Below, one piece after another: positions 11,310 to 23,340 of a stretch of 64,000 nt of DNA. The stretch spans positions 62,001-126,000 of the forward strand of contig WAID01000001.1 of NCBI GenBank assembly GCA_016584495.1, in the 5' to 3' direction. The first letter of the stretch is position 1, and the number at the start of each line of letters is the position of its first letter. Under the pieces are notes generated by a model. It saw only the letters and a program-made list of their open reading frames with translations. It did not search any database and was not told where the DNA came from. Source of the stretch: Celoporthe dispersa. Lineage: Eukaryota > Ascomycota > Sordariomycetes > Diaporthales > Cryphonectriaceae. A program made the position numbers and the translations under genes.

Positions 11310-11714
11310 CTCGTACGCGCAAATCTGGCTCGCATTCACAGTCTTAGGCTTTATGCACTCCTGGTCCATGCTCCTCCTGCCTTGTCCTTCCAACATCACT
11401 GTCCCTGGGCGGACCATAGGCGTGCTAGCCTTCTTTCTCTGGCAAGCGGCGGCTATCACGCTGGAAGACTTTGTGCAATGGGCTTGTAAGAGGTACACGG
11501 CGGAGTCTGCCACGTCAAGTCCCATGGCTAGGAAACTCATCGGTTACGCATGGGTGACTTTTTTCTTTTTAGATATCGCTGCCTTGGGCGGCCGACGTTA
11601 TGATGAGGATCCGGCTGACCGAGGAGTCGTTCTTGTGGTTCTCCATGTTTCGAGGTCTTGTGGGGCGCATCCCCTTTCCACCCTGGGACGACGCATTTGA
11701 GTGCCACGGAATAT
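11310..11714 (+). pseudogene. MBOAT/wax-synthase-like acyltransferase, C-terminal remnant
   Basis: Membrane-type segments match the end of fungal wax-synthase-like O-acyltransferases: IWLAFTVLGFMHSW, then the diagnostic LWQAAAITLEDFVQW, then KLIGYAWVTFFF. The frame then shifts near a T-rich run (about 11557-11577), and another frame carries SLPWAADVMMRI and FLWFSMFRGLVG up to a stop at 11714. The N-terminal two thirds of the enzyme, including the usual active-site histidine region, are not visible upstream. A family member would esterify a metabolite hydroxyl in the ER membrane, but this copy is a fragment. Together with the genes at 8376 and 9787 it suggests a former biosynthetic cluster. 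Confidence 0.55.
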
Positions 11715-13452
11715 GATAAATATACTAGACTGTGAACTTAAAAAAGTCCGCAGGAGCAATGTGTAGAGAAAAATAGATACAAGACCCTCGTTACTCATGT
11801 GTCATAACGAGAATTTGAAACTCGATTTTTCTGTCTCAAAAATTACTTTCCACGAGTCCTTCGCGGTAATGTCTTCTCTGTATCCATCTCCCTTTGAGTC
11901 CCGCAGTCTTAAGGGAAAATCTTGGGAAACAAATTCTCGGAGCCATTCTCCACAGCAGCTGCTTCTGAATTCTAGTGATGGGATAAAAAGAGGTAGAAAG
12001 GAGTCGAAACGCCCTGTCACGTCTGTTATACCTTAGACTCCCCACCGACCTCAATTCATGGAGTAGTTTGCCCAACTAGTAATACGCACAGCGAGAACCC
12101 GCTCGGGAGCTCACCGGCCGAGACCCCTTTCAAAGATGACGGACGTCTACTTATTAATCTGCAGTCATTAGATGTCACCGCGGAAGCTGGGTGCTTATCA
12201 TGCGTACTTCTCAAGTCTGAGAGCCACTTGCGCATGCGGACCACTTGTGGCTTGGGAAGGACGAAATGCAAAATTTTAAAACATTTTTCCTCTCATCATC
12301 TCAGGGGTCGCGAACCAGACAATAACACAGTGAGGGCCTTGTTTTTTGGGGGCAAAAGAATCATGGCTATGTTGTTCATTGAGCCGGAAACGGTGTCAGC
12401 GTGCACTATTCAGCCAGTGCCCATCCCATAACCCGTATTAATGTTGACTCACTCCCAGTAATCCCCTATCAGTGGAGCAGAGTGATTACTTACCTACACT
12501 GGAGCGTTTGTATATTGACATTGGATCAAATCCGGATGTTTATTGAATCTTGGATCGGCCGAGAATGCTTGGAGCCCGAAACCCATGGCCCAGCAGCCAT
12601 GCCCACTCGTCTTATAACGCCAGACTACAGTGGATCGTCGGATGATTTCAGGCCAGGAACATCCATGGCCCTTCGCCTCGTTGAGACATCATCAAGTGCC
12701 CTACCTTTCCTCGACGATATCCGCTACATCCCCTTGAGTCATTGCTGAGGCTCACCGGCTATGGCCAGTCGAACATTACGGACGGACTACAATGGAGTCT
12801 ATTAGCATCATCTTTCTAGACAGGGTTGGGCCCGGGACATTACAATCAATCTTTCATCAGCCCTTCCCGTTACAAAAAAAAAAAAAAAGGATCCTCTACA
12901 GGAACCACGAAGCAGAAGAAGATACGAACAGGGAGGTCCACACAAAATAGTTCTCGGGGATGAGAGCTCGTAATGATGACCGGGACTAACGAGGATGGCG
13001 AAAGTTCGGACTTAGAGTGAATACTGGGAAGTATATTTTAGAAAGATTCAAGACGTCGCATTGATTCTGTCTCTAGTATGGCCCTGGCTAGTTGGTTTAT
13101 TGCTTTGGAAGGATAAAGTGTTTTTTCTTACCACTTCTAGGGTAAATTGAGGTGTTGTTACTTCCTTATAATTTGAGTAGTGAGATATTGGTAGGGCCAA
13201 GTCGGATTGTTTGATATTATGCTATTAGGCAACTAGCTCTGGAGGTGCAACATCGTATCCAATTTCACGTCCGAGCCAATATACACGTATTTCAAGAACC
13301 TCCAAGGAATATTATACGTGTTGTCGATGATGAAGTCGGGGCATGGCATCTTGTATGGTCGGTGGCATGGCCACAGCAGAGGCCAAGACCTGGCTTGATG
13401 ACAGCAAAACGGAAAACCCCGGAGGCAGAGCTCTGGGCATAATTATATATGG
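11715..13452. other. Intergenic, no recognisable gene
   Basis: Only short reading frames are present. There is a poly-A run at about 12875-12888. No domain or repeat family is recognised. Confidence 0.55.
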
Positions 13453-14618
13453 CTATCCGGACGGTAGCTCGCCCAACTCATGTGGCTGTCCACGCGGAAG
13501 CTCGCTCACTTGACGTGGGTCGTGCAGCTCCATGTATGTTGTGAAGCTATTGGGATGCTGCAATGTTTGGCCAAACCGTTGCCCTGTTCCATCCTTGCCC
13601 AGCAGTTCCTCCCAAGGTTGCGGTTGTTTCCGCTTTTTATGACGCCACAAGAAAAATATCATCGAGGCAACAGCAAAAGACCCTGCGATGCTGCCAATTA
13701 CAGCCCCAACAAGAGTCCCCACAGGTATATTGGAAGACTCCGAGGAGCTGTTGTTACTTGCGGTCGATATCGCCCCAAGAGCCAGAGATGAGGTAGGCGA
13801 TGAGGTAGTAGATGATAACCCAAGGTCCCGATCTGAGCTTTGCCAATTTATCTGGATCATTGGGGCCCAGGCGGTGAGGGCATCGACGGTATATTGGGTT
13901 GTCGAGTAAGAGGTGAGACCGGAGGTTGTAGACGTCGCAGTGACTGTTACAATCTGCGGATAGGTCGCTAACGTAGGGGCGAGGCTGCTTGAGGAGTCGC
14001 ACGAGCCTGTAGTAATTGTGGTTGACGAAGCTGTCAAAGCACAAGATTGACCGGATGTCAAGGAGTTGAAACAGGTATAACCACTATTACAGACAGCCGC
14101 AATATACAAAGGTTAGATCCGATTCTATGCCATCCAGGAAGGTAGCCGAGCACGGAGGAGCTGCTGCTTATACAGAGCAGGGAGGTGAGAGGCCTCGGGG
14201 CCTAGCAATCCAGACCATATCACGGAAATGAAACTTAAGAACGAACCTTGGGCAACAACCCACTGCGGTCTCCCCCCTCCACAAGCTTGAACTGTAGGGG
14301 CCACTGAGCTTGTCCGCCTGCGGTCGCCGAGCACGCTGTGCTGTATCCTGCGGGGCAAACCAGTCCGGGGGAATAGAAGCCCCAGCCAAAGTACGGCGTG
14401 GAAGGGGGTTGTGCGCCCGCTGTTGTTGGTGGAAAACAGTTTGTTTGCTCCCTCACGCCGTTAATGGCAGTGCCAACGCACGTCTGTCCGAGCCATCCAT
14501 CACCCGAGGCACTGACCAACCCGACGGCAACATATAAACAAGACGACGGGGGCGTGAAAGTGGTAGTAAGAGACCCAAGAATGGTGCGGGGCCGATTGAC
14601 GAGGTCAACAGTCGTCAT
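13453..14618 (-). pseudogene. Cysteine-rich single-pass membrane protein with one-base frameshift (possible sequence error)
   Basis: Reading down from 14618, exon 1 begins MTTVDL and soon shows LTTTFTPPSSC, followed by a cysteine-rich ectodomain. Exon 1 ends at 14247 with GETAVGCCP. The intron 14084-14246 (GTTCGT...AATAG) joins it to SGYTCFNSLTSGQSC in exon 2 (13453-14083), an excellent match to fungal cell-surface proteins of this type. Exon 2 holds a Ser/Thr-rich stalk, a transmembrane helix (VGAVIGSIAGSFAVASMIFF) and a basic cytosolic tail. The frame of the start and that of the splice donor disagree by one base. Removing one G from the run of six at 14272-14277 (C on the plus strand) reconciles them. 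It may be a true null allele or a homopolymer error. The likely role is a surface or wall protein, ligand unknown. Confidence 0.6.
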
Positions 14619-16034
14619 TTGGTGAGAAAGGCTTTGTCTCGTTAGCCTTAGAGTCCTGATGACGAGTGATTATCACAGCAGAGGTCAGATGGAGTGTAAG
14701 CGGTAGACTTCGTGGGAACAAAATGGAGCGAGAAGCAAGGTACGGGTGTGTCGAGGAAGGGGGAGGGGGGAGGCAACAGGGTTTTCGGCATATTATAGCT
14801 GCCTAAAACATGGTAATTATGTCTATTACCCCTTAGACACCTAACAGCCCCCAAGACCCGTCGTCATCCAAGCGGCCCCCATGCTAGTCTTGGGCTTACC
14901 CCTGGACTACTCCTTAAGACCCGGGGGATATTTTTTCAAGAAGGGAATGCATTGAGTTTCTCGACAGATAATTGGACGATGCACCTTGGGATTCTTCAGC
15001 CCGATAGCAGTGCGAGGCCCGATAGCAGTGCGAGATGATCCGTACGGATGCTAGTGATATGCTGAAAACAGCGTATGTCAGGTGTTGATGTCTACAAAAT
15101 GGGTTCTCATCTTGAGGTTTCGTGAATAGGTTGAATAAACTATATCTATCTTTTCTTTTTTTTCATAAACTTTAAGTATCCGCCCATAAGAATCACGCAG
15201 AGAGTGGCTCTGGCTTGCGAAGAAACTCTCAATTCTATTGAGGAAGGCAATCGAGTGTACGCCCGAATCGGAGTAATGGCCATGTATCGCCACACGCCAT
15301 TGCGCAGGATTTAACACTAAAGTTTTTAGGACGTCCAATCGTAACGAGGATAAGAACATGGGCACAAGTGCTGGGTCCAAAATATTTATAAGCATATGCT
15401 CGTAGCGAACTTCGCTTGAAATTTGGGCCCTTGCTTCAGCTTGCTCGCCTGACTCTCTTATTTAGTGGACATCACCTGAGATCACGTCTTGACCATCACT
15501 TTGCTCTCGAAACAGCGGGGTAGACTTGGCAGGCGAGACTTGGATTTATCCAAATTGACCGCTCTGCTATCAAGCCTGACCTGAGTCGCAATTCCATTCA
15601 TATCAGCGATCAACGCTGGATATCCGACTCTCTGCAGGCACAAAACATCGAGCTCGCTGACAAAACAGTGCTTCTCGTCCTACTGTTGTAATCCAACCAA
15701 CCTATAGAAATGACAACGAAAATACTTTTTTTTTTTTCATTTCTTTTTTCTTCTTCTTCTCTTCTCTTCTTCTTCTTTGCTGTACAAAGCTTACTCAAGT
15801 AGTATTCTTACTCTAGGTGATCCTCGCAAGCCAATGAATAGAAATTGCTGATAAAACATTTCCATCACGAGGGGTAACTGCTGCAGGCTTGGGGTGCATA
15901 TAAGAAACGAGACGGACTTCATTAACTGGAGCGAAGCCTTGTTAAATATCTTACCCCTGTTATCTTTCCACTCCGCCTATTAGAACAGCCCTCCTCTTTT
16001 CTCGGCAAGTGTTCATTTTCACACCTGCGCCAGC
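14619..16034. other. Intergenic, no recognisable gene
   Basis: It contains the promoter side of the minus-strand membrane protein gene, an 18-bp tandem duplication at 15000-15035 and a T/C-rich tract near 15730-15780. No convincing coding region is seen. Confidence 0.5.
15000..15035. repeat. 18-bp perfect-but-one tandem duplication
   Basis: Two adjacent copies of CCCGATAGCAGTGCGAG plus one base (G in the first copy, A in the second). Confidence 0.85.
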
Positions 16035-16970
16035 ATGGATAACTCCTCAAGCTTGATTTCCCCAGACATATGCTTCTCAAACACCAGTTCTCAAGTCATA
16101 TTCTATCCTTATGACCCGACAGGTGCCAATTCAGTGCTCTGCCATTCTTCATCAATGCATCGGACTTTTCGTGTTCCATGGACAATTATCGCTGTTGCCA
16201 AGTGCTTCAGGGAGATTCCAGTATCGCCGGCCTCAGTAGAAGCGACAATATGAGCAATATTACCCTATTCAGAGACACATAATTGACATTCATTCTAGAT
16301 TGTGATATTGTTCCTCATGACTTTGGAGTCACATTGGCTGTGGTGGTCGCATGCAAGATCTTCGACGGGTTTGCTAGGCACCACAAGACGTTAAGCAACA
16401 ACGCTATCGACAGGTTCTATCACCGCAGAATCCGCGGGCCTCTGGCCGATATTTGTGGCGACAACTTGTGCGAGATCCTACCACAATCACTCCCTGGGAT
16501 CGCACTCTCCCTAAATGACACGCAACTCGTCACGAGTAAAAGCCTCTTAGTCGCCGCCATGTTGAGTGCAGCCACGTGTGCCTGCACACTTGGTGTGCTT
16601 CAGCCGCCTGCCGGTGTGGACCATGGTAGATCGAGATGCATCCGCCTGCCCAATGTCGTCCGGCTTCTCCTGGTGATTTTGTCGATACGGATGCTGCTCT
16701 ACGTCAAGCGGGCATGTGCCTCGTCGCATACCAATGCTTCGGCTCTGGCAGCAATTTATGATTAAGCCCTTTTGCCTCATGCTCGTATTAGAGTTCACAT
16801 ATATTCTTTGGATAGTGTGTCAATTCCTCAGTGTCCTTTCAAGAGCGTTCCTTGAAAGATATTTCGGCCATTCTATGATGAGTGCCGACGAGAGCGCGTC
16901 AAAGGAGTCGTGGGGCTTTGGCCAGCTGGCCCCCGTTCTGCTGCTGCTCATACCTTATTACAGCTGTTAG
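16035..16970 (+). pseudogene. Decayed fungal multi-pass membrane protein
   Basis: Three partly overlapping frames carry pieces that resemble a common fungal family of uncharacterised polytopic membrane proteins. The pieces are a short leader from 16035 (MDNSSSL), then from about 16299 a region with FGVTLAVVVACKIF, SLPGIALSLNDTQLVT and LLVAAMLSAAT, and from about 16770 hydrophobic LVLEFTYILWIVCQFLSVL ending in WGFGQLAPVLLLLIPYYSC. The last block is the usual end of that family. A plausible intron (ending CTAG at about 16298) joins the first two. The last two are in different frames without an obvious intron. I judge it disrupted, but a more complex intron pattern is possible. No biochemical function is known to me. 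Confidence 0.4.
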
Positions 16971-18562
16971 CCTCGACAGATGCTGAGGTTCAGGAGAAAC
17001 GTGACAACAGCCGAAGGTCAAGAGAGAGGTCTTCGCAAAGTAAGGACCCTCCGCTACCCATGCTAGTCGCAGAAGACTGAAACACGGTGCGGAGAGATGC
17101 GACCAGCGGCGTTGAAGTCCCAGGGCGCATAGAACGTACCTCAACGCTCTGGTATCCTTGGAGGCCATGAACGTTGGAGCAAGACATATAGACTGCACAG
17201 GAATTGATTCTACACTGATATAAAAAAAGAAAAGATAAGCTAAAGACGGTTTTCTCGGTGGTCATCATAGTAAAGGATTTTTGAAACTATCAGATGGCAA
17301 CACTAATACGTTTTGAACCTAAAGTGCACGGCTTCCAGAGTGTTCCTGGCATGATTTATTACAGAACAGCGCAACACTTTGGCTTACTTAAGATTCACCA
17401 ATGGCGAGCTGAAGGATGCGACGAGACCACAGAAGTAGTCTCCTACAGTATTAATACGGTTTCATGCCAATCCGGACATCCGGTTGCTCACCTTAAAGTC
17501 GAGCCTGGCACAGCAATAGTTCTTCGAGATCGACATTCGGAACCAGCTTGATGCTCCACACGCTCAGGGGCGGCGACTGCAGCGGGATCAGATCATGCGT
17601 GCCGTCCAGAAGTCGAGCTCAAATGACTCGCCCCGGACCATCGTCATCGCTGCGGGCACATACTTAACCCGACTCGGGCGTACGTTCTCTACAGCAATCT
17701 CCTAGTGCGTTAAGGCCATGCCTGTCTCTAGGGGTCAGCTCAAAGACGTGCACGCCCCGGTCTTAATCCAGAAAGCGGAATGCTCGTACTTTATCTGATG
17801 GATAGGCCAGTGATGAGTGACAGTGGGAAGCAGCGTATAAATTGTCAAATTTTAAGAGGCTGTAACCTGCTGAGTGTCTAGATTCATGAGTAGAACAGTT
17901 ACATCAATATAAAACCATCATTTCAAGAATTCAAAAGATATTACAAGAATCCCCCTTGTTCAACATTTGGTAAGTTAATCGCTATCAAAGCTATTATCAT
18001 CAGTCGCAGAGTATTCAATCAAATAATACACCAAAAAAGGACTGGATAGATTTGTGACCAGCTGTTTTGGAATATCATAAACTTCAGAAAGGGATGGGAG
18101 AAGGACTTGACGCTCAAATTAACGTTAGTTTGGCCTAGATAGACACGCAAATCGCAGCTACTCTCCTACGATATTCCGGGTTACTCAAGAGGATGTCGCC
18201 GGGCTTGAAGACAGAAGTTGGGGTTTATCAGCAAAGTGACTCCTGTGAGCGCTACCCCGCGGCGTCATCCCACTGGGAAGCTTATCCACCACGAAACCAT
18301 GGCCCACCCGAGCCACTTCATTGAACGATGGCGGAGAACAGTCCACACCAGAGCCCAGGGGGCCGTTGCTGCGTCAGTACCTCTCCACACCGGTCCACAT
18401 GCAGTATCATCTCACACGTCAACACCACGGTCAAAAGGCTGACAGAAACCTGCTGTGCAATCAGCATGCTGTTAGTAACCCAGACAGACTCCTTTCACTC
18501 CGAAAACAACACCACCGAATGTCGAAGCTCGATTTCCCTGGACGGAGCTACGAGCGGTCAAC
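16971..18562. other. Intergenic, with one possible coding remnant at about 17515-17700
   Basis: From about 17515 an open frame reads FFEIDIRNQLDAP and later SPRTIVIAAGTYLTRLG. The composition is protein-like, but I cannot assign it to a family and it has no start or clear exon edges. An overlapping frame from 17294 (85 codons) is equally unassigned. The remainder shows no feature. Confidence 0.35.
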
Positions 18563-19626
18563 ATGGCAGCACATTTTCTTTCACACGATGAAGAGGGGTT
18601 CCAAAGGATACTAGGGCCCCAACCCACCCTTGAACTGCTTCTTGAAGATGACAGTTGCCCTTTTGCCCACGAAGCTGGTGTCTACATGCCACGCACGGAC
18701 GAGCTTTTCATCACCAGCAACCGCTTCAGCGACGCCGCCTCTGCAGGACAGCCGAGGGTCCAGATCTCCAAAGTGAGCATAGGCGGCCAGTCTCGATCAT
18801 CACGCCCCACAGTTCGGGAGGAGGTTGCTTCTTCGGCAGTCCCTCTAGGAAATGGCGGTATCAACTACGGCGAGGATGCTATTCTTTTCTGCGCCCAGGG
18901 CTCGATGGAGCTACCTAGTGGGCTGTACCGATTGAGCGCGCACCCCCCTCACACAGTCGAGCCTATCCTTGTTAGCTTTCACAACCGGTTCTTCAACTCC
19001 GTAAACGACGTGGTGATCCATAGCGACGGTTCTATCTGGTTTACGGATCCCCCTTACGGCTTCGAGCAAGGGTACAGGCCGAGACCATCGTTGCCACCCC
19101 AGGTGTACCGCTGGGACCCCTGCAGGAAAAGCATTCGCGCCATGGCTGATGGCTTTGGGCATCCGAACGGATTGTGCTTTTCTCCGGATGATAGGACTCT
19201 ATACGTGACCGACACGGACCGGTGGCATGGCTCTGGGACGACAGATGACTCCAAGGCTTCGACCATGTAGGAGTCCACCAACCTCGTCCCTCTCCCAGCG
19301 GGTGTTGACCTTGAAGCAGATACGCATTCGATGTGCAGACTCTCCATAGCGAGCCGTTCCTTGTAGGGCGGCGCCTGTTTGCCTTCGCGGAGGTCGGTAT
19401 TCCAGACGGCATCAAATGTGATATGGAAGGGAACGTGTACAGTGGCTGTGGCGATGGGGTGAACATTTGGTCAGCTGGAGGCATTTTGCTGGGTCGAATT
19501 GCTGTTGAGGGCGGTGTGGCTAATTTCTGCTTCGGTCGAGGCGGTGAGATGTTTTTGCTGAACGAGAATCGCCTGTGGAGAGCGCAGCTGGGCGACCACG
19601 TCCGAGGGGCCCTGTTGGGAATCTGA
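18563..19626 (+). CDS. SMP-30/gluconolactonase-type lactonase (336 aa, two exons)
   Basis: A six-bladed beta-propeller of the SMP-30/gluconolactonase (SGL) family, which hydrolyses sugar lactones or related esters with a bound divalent metal. The metal ligands are visible: Glu37 in AHEAGVY, the Asn of FNSVNDVVIHSDGS, and the Asp of LYVTDTD after FGHPNGLCFSPDD. Exon 1 is 18563-19266. The 53-bp intron 19267-19319 (GTAGGA...GCAG) removes an in-frame stop and restores STIYAFDV followed by GIPDGIKCD. Exon 2, 19320-19626, contains GNVYSGCGDGVN and ends in FLLNENRLWRAQL. The start at 18563 is the ATG just before the homology; an upstream 5' exon cannot be excluded. No signal peptide is evident. A sugar-porter gene follows on the same strand. 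Confidence 0.85.
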
Positions 19627-20614
19627 ACCTCGAGGTGATTGAAGGCCCGTCGAGCCACTGATCAGACAGGTCCATATCTTCCTGCAAATAATCCACTCGC
19701 AAAGCGTTTCTAAAGCTGAATATAGGAAGGTGAGGGAGGAAGCGAATCTTTTTGCTGGCGCTATTTATAATTACTTCTCAACGACTCCAACCTAAATCTA
19801 TATCTTTTGACAGTTTAAATCGGCTTCAACATTTATACCTACTCGATATACTACAAGCCATTCGCAGCTATGACATAGCAGCAGTGTCTTTGGACGTCCT
19901 AGTAGACTCTAAGTCGTCTGAAAAGACGATTCTCGTGAGCTGCACTTTTAGGCTTAGGCTTAACTCACAGCTGTCCGCGAGACGAGGTCGCCATCGCTAT
20001 ACTTCATACGCTACGCGGTAATGGTATTACCTGCTCTAGGGCTATACTACAGCTGCAACATCCCTTGAACCCCCCTGCTGCGCGCGAGACGAGGTCATCG
20101 TCCTGAACATGGCCGCTAAACCCTTCAGGTCATTACCATCACATGGATTAAGCAGCAGTCATATCCTTAATTTCGAATCCCTGCTGCCCGCGAGACGAGG
20201 CTGTCATCCCTCGCCCTCCTTACGTTGTAGGACGATCGACTAATGCAGCAGTTGGACGCACCATAGCCATCCATTATGCATGTACTCCGGTAGCGGACGA
20301 TCAATATTCCCACAACGGCTCGTCCTAGTCGAAGCTCGGGAATAAGCATCATGAATTCCCGACTTAAGACCATGGTACATGGTGGGTTGGGAAGAAGCAC
20401 GAGTCGGGTCGATCGAATGGACTACTCCATGCGAGGGAGCAGGTCCATTGCCCCGGACCCAAATCGTTCCAAAAACATGGGGTCGGGCTGGGGAAAATAC
20501 GGGGTAATAGTGTGCAGTATTGTACTACTATTATAGAGACGCAGCACGTCCCCGCGTAGAGTCGTCTGCAATAGTTCGCTCTGTGAAGCCTTCGCGTCTC
20601 AGAACCCCTAAGTC
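19627..20614. other. Intergenic region with evenly spaced repeats
   Basis: No gene is recognised. The notable content is three copies of a GCGAGACGAGG core spaced 106-107 bp apart, listed separately. Confidence 0.5.
19977..20200. repeat. Three degenerate tandem units, period about 106 bp
   Basis: The core GCGAGACGAGG starts at 19977, 20084 and 20190. Two of the three are preceded by CCCCTGCTG-type sequence (CTGCTGCGC, CTGCTGCCC) and the first by CAGCTGTCC. The intervening sequence is only loosely similar, so these look like old tandem duplicates. Confidence 0.6.
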
Positions 20615-22477
20615 ATGAAGCCTATCAGCGCCCCAATCACTTTCGTCACCAATCGCCTCAGGGGACGGGGAAGGAGTTCGCGGTGGGTAGGAATTTTGAT
20701 CACTACAACATGTGCGATTGGGTGAGTATCTTCTGTCAAGTCGCAACATTCTCTGGGCAGTCCTGACTGAAGTAAATCGAAAAGTAACATGTTATTTGGG
20801 TATGACCAAGGTGAGCTTTCTTCGCATGCCGTATGTACGCACGACGACAAGATCCACATACTGAGAACCAAACAGGTGTCATGGGTGGCTTCTTGACGAG
20901 TATCCCTTTCGAAGAGACGTTCCCATCCATAGCATCCACCGGCTCCTCGACGCTACAAGGATTTACTGTGGCTGTATACGAGGTTGGCTGCGCTATCGGG
21001 GCACTGAGCGTCATTCTATACGGCGACAACCTAGGGCGGAGACAGACAGTCATGCTGGGTGAGACAGTTCTTATTATCGGCACTGCATTGCAAGCATCTT
21101 CCTTCTCACTAGGCCAGCTCATTGTCGGCCGCATCGTCACGGGCGTCGGAAACGGAGCTGCTGTAGCTGTGTTGCCCCTCTGGAACGGCGAGTGCTCACC
21201 GGCGGAGAGCCGTGGCCGTGCTGTCTTGTGGCAGCTGAACATCAACATCCTCGGGATCGCATTGGCATACTGGGTCGACTATGCGGTGAACCAGAGCTCC
21301 ACAACCGTCAATAACGACTGGTCCTGGAGATTTCCCCTGGCGCTACAGGTGGTGTTTGCCATCTCGACCATCTTGCTCTGCTTCATCCTCCCGGACTCGC
21401 CGCGAGCTCTCATCAGGATGGGCCGGACGGAAGAAGCTCGGGATGTCCTCGATATGCTGTCTCTTGAGGTCGACCCGGGCCAGCGTTCCCAGGACACAAT
21501 CTTTATTATGTCACTCGTCGAGCACGCTCTCGAGGTGGAGGCAGCCAGCTCCTCGAGCTGGGGCGATATCTTCACCCAGGGCCGACCGAGATTCTTCCAG
21601 AGACTCGTCCTGGCTTGTATGGCGCTCTGTATGCTACAGATTAGTGGAGTCAACCTCATCACTTATTATGCGACGGTAATCTTCGAAGGCACCCTGGGAA
21701 TGTCACGCGACATGGCCCTGTTGGTGTCTGGCTTCAACGGTCTGGAGTACTGGCTGGCCACATTCATACCTATTCCGCTCATTGACCGCCTGGGTCGACG
21801 GCCGCTCATGTTATTTTCAGCGTAGGTCTTGCTCCGCCTTCAAGTATTCATGAAATATGCATGAATGAATTAATCACATCTACTGACGTCCTTCAGCGTT
21901 GGCCAGTGTATCAGCATGGCGGTTCTCGCCGGGTGCATCGCCTATCCTGACAACAAGGCGGCAGGTTACGTCGCGACGGTGTTTCTCTTCGTCTTCAACA
22001 CGTTTTTCGCTGTTGGGTTCGATGGCATTCCTTTCCTGCTGCCTGTGGAGCTGACGCCGCTTCAAACCCGAGGCAAGTCAGTAGCCATTGCCAATGGATG
22101 CTTCTGGCTCTGCAATTTCCTCGTTGTTATGGTATCACCTGTGATGATTGACAATATTGGCTACGCTACCTACATCGTCTGGGCGGTAACAAATTTCTGC
22201 TTTATACCCATGATTTACTTCTTGAGTAAGTGCCCAATTCCCAACGGCTGCCGGCGAGTGACTCAACTGATCTTTGCTAGTTCCTGAGACCCTGAGAGCC
22301 AACTTGGAGGATATCGACGTCCTGTTTGAGACCAACCCGACTTGGATCATTGGGCCCGGATCACGACGGAAACTCGCTACCATTATTACAAACCGAGAAG
22401 AGGCTGAGGCTATGGCTGGGGGTAGCGAGGATATTGTAAAAGCGATGGCTATGGACGTAGAAGATACCAACCATTAA
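20615..22477 (+). CDS. MFS sugar transporter, sugar-porter family (534 aa, five exons)
   Basis: A plasma-membrane proton/sugar-type porter with 12 expected helices. Exons are 20615-20721, 20785-20810, 20876-21821, 21897-22225 and 22281-22477. All introns are GT...AG of 55-75 bp, and all joins restore family sequence: CAIGNMLFGYDQGVMGGFLT, LMLFSAVGQC and MIYFLIPETL. Diagnostic motifs are GDNLGRRQTVML, AESRGRAVLWQ, WRFPLALQ, PDSPRALIRMG (from Pro217), DRLGRRPLML (from about residue 348), PVELTPLQTRGKS and PETL. The length matches fungal members. The ATG at 20615 gives a normal cytosolic N-terminus. Substrate cannot be told from sequence; the lactonase immediately upstream hints at a sugar-acid or lactone route. 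Confidence 0.92.
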
Positions 22478-23340
22478 ATACCATAGCAGATATGTGGGAG
22501 TATTATAACAATAGCTATTATTAGTGCAATCTGGAAAAGATGTGGTCTATATAGAGTGTTAGGATGTCGCACAATATCGGTTACAGAGATACGTTAGGCT
22601 AGATTGTAAATGCTTCCTTGGAGATAGAGTGAGAGGGAGAGATAGACGGAAAGACCCATCTAGGACCGTGAATCTATTTCTCACTCACATGTGAAACCAA
22701 ATTGTTATCAGAGAAATAAGACCTTTTACGAACTTTACGCTAGCTTCTTGTAAGGACCTTGCAGTAAAGGAGTGTGAATGTTGCTTGAAACGCACTTGCA
22801 ATTGTTGCAGCCTGTCTCCACCTCCGGTTTAGACGTCCTATTTCGCCACTATGCTAGTGGGTTGCAAGAAGACTCGACGCTAATTTGTCGGTGATACAGT
22901 CAGAACGGTGCTTGCAGAGGTCTTTGGAAAGATGACGCTGGCGGCATCAGTTCCGGCTACTGTCATGACAATCCCGATTTTCATCCCACCATCACCAATT
23001 TCCTTCCGCTTATTAATAATTCGTGGATATGCAAGTTATCACTGGTCTCTTTGGATTATTACATGGTTGGCTGTTTGTGCTGAGCTTGATTTCCTTGGCG
23101 AGAAGGCACATAAATCGGGAAATTTCCTTCCAATTAGATTCGATTAAGTATGGCGCTCGCACTCAAGAACCAAACCTAGTTGTAATTGTTCTGATCATTC
23201 AATCCAAAAAGTCTTGATATCTCCCAGTCCATGTCATAAACCTACAATTTTAGATACAATTCAGTGTTTCTATTCAACTATGTGCAATAAATCGAAATGG
23301 GATCCATCAAAGTCATGAGCAGGATCTTTTCCGGCACGCT
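22478..23340. other. Intergenic between convergent genes
   Basis: It holds 3' ends of the transporter (plus) and of the CrtC-like gene (minus). Short open frames around 22908-23217 show no homology I can recognise. Confidence 0.5.

Noticed and set aside
17294..17700. Two overlapping frames (85 codons from 17294; about 60 codons from 17515)
   Set aside because: Protein-like but without start, exon borders or recognisable family; not called as a gene.
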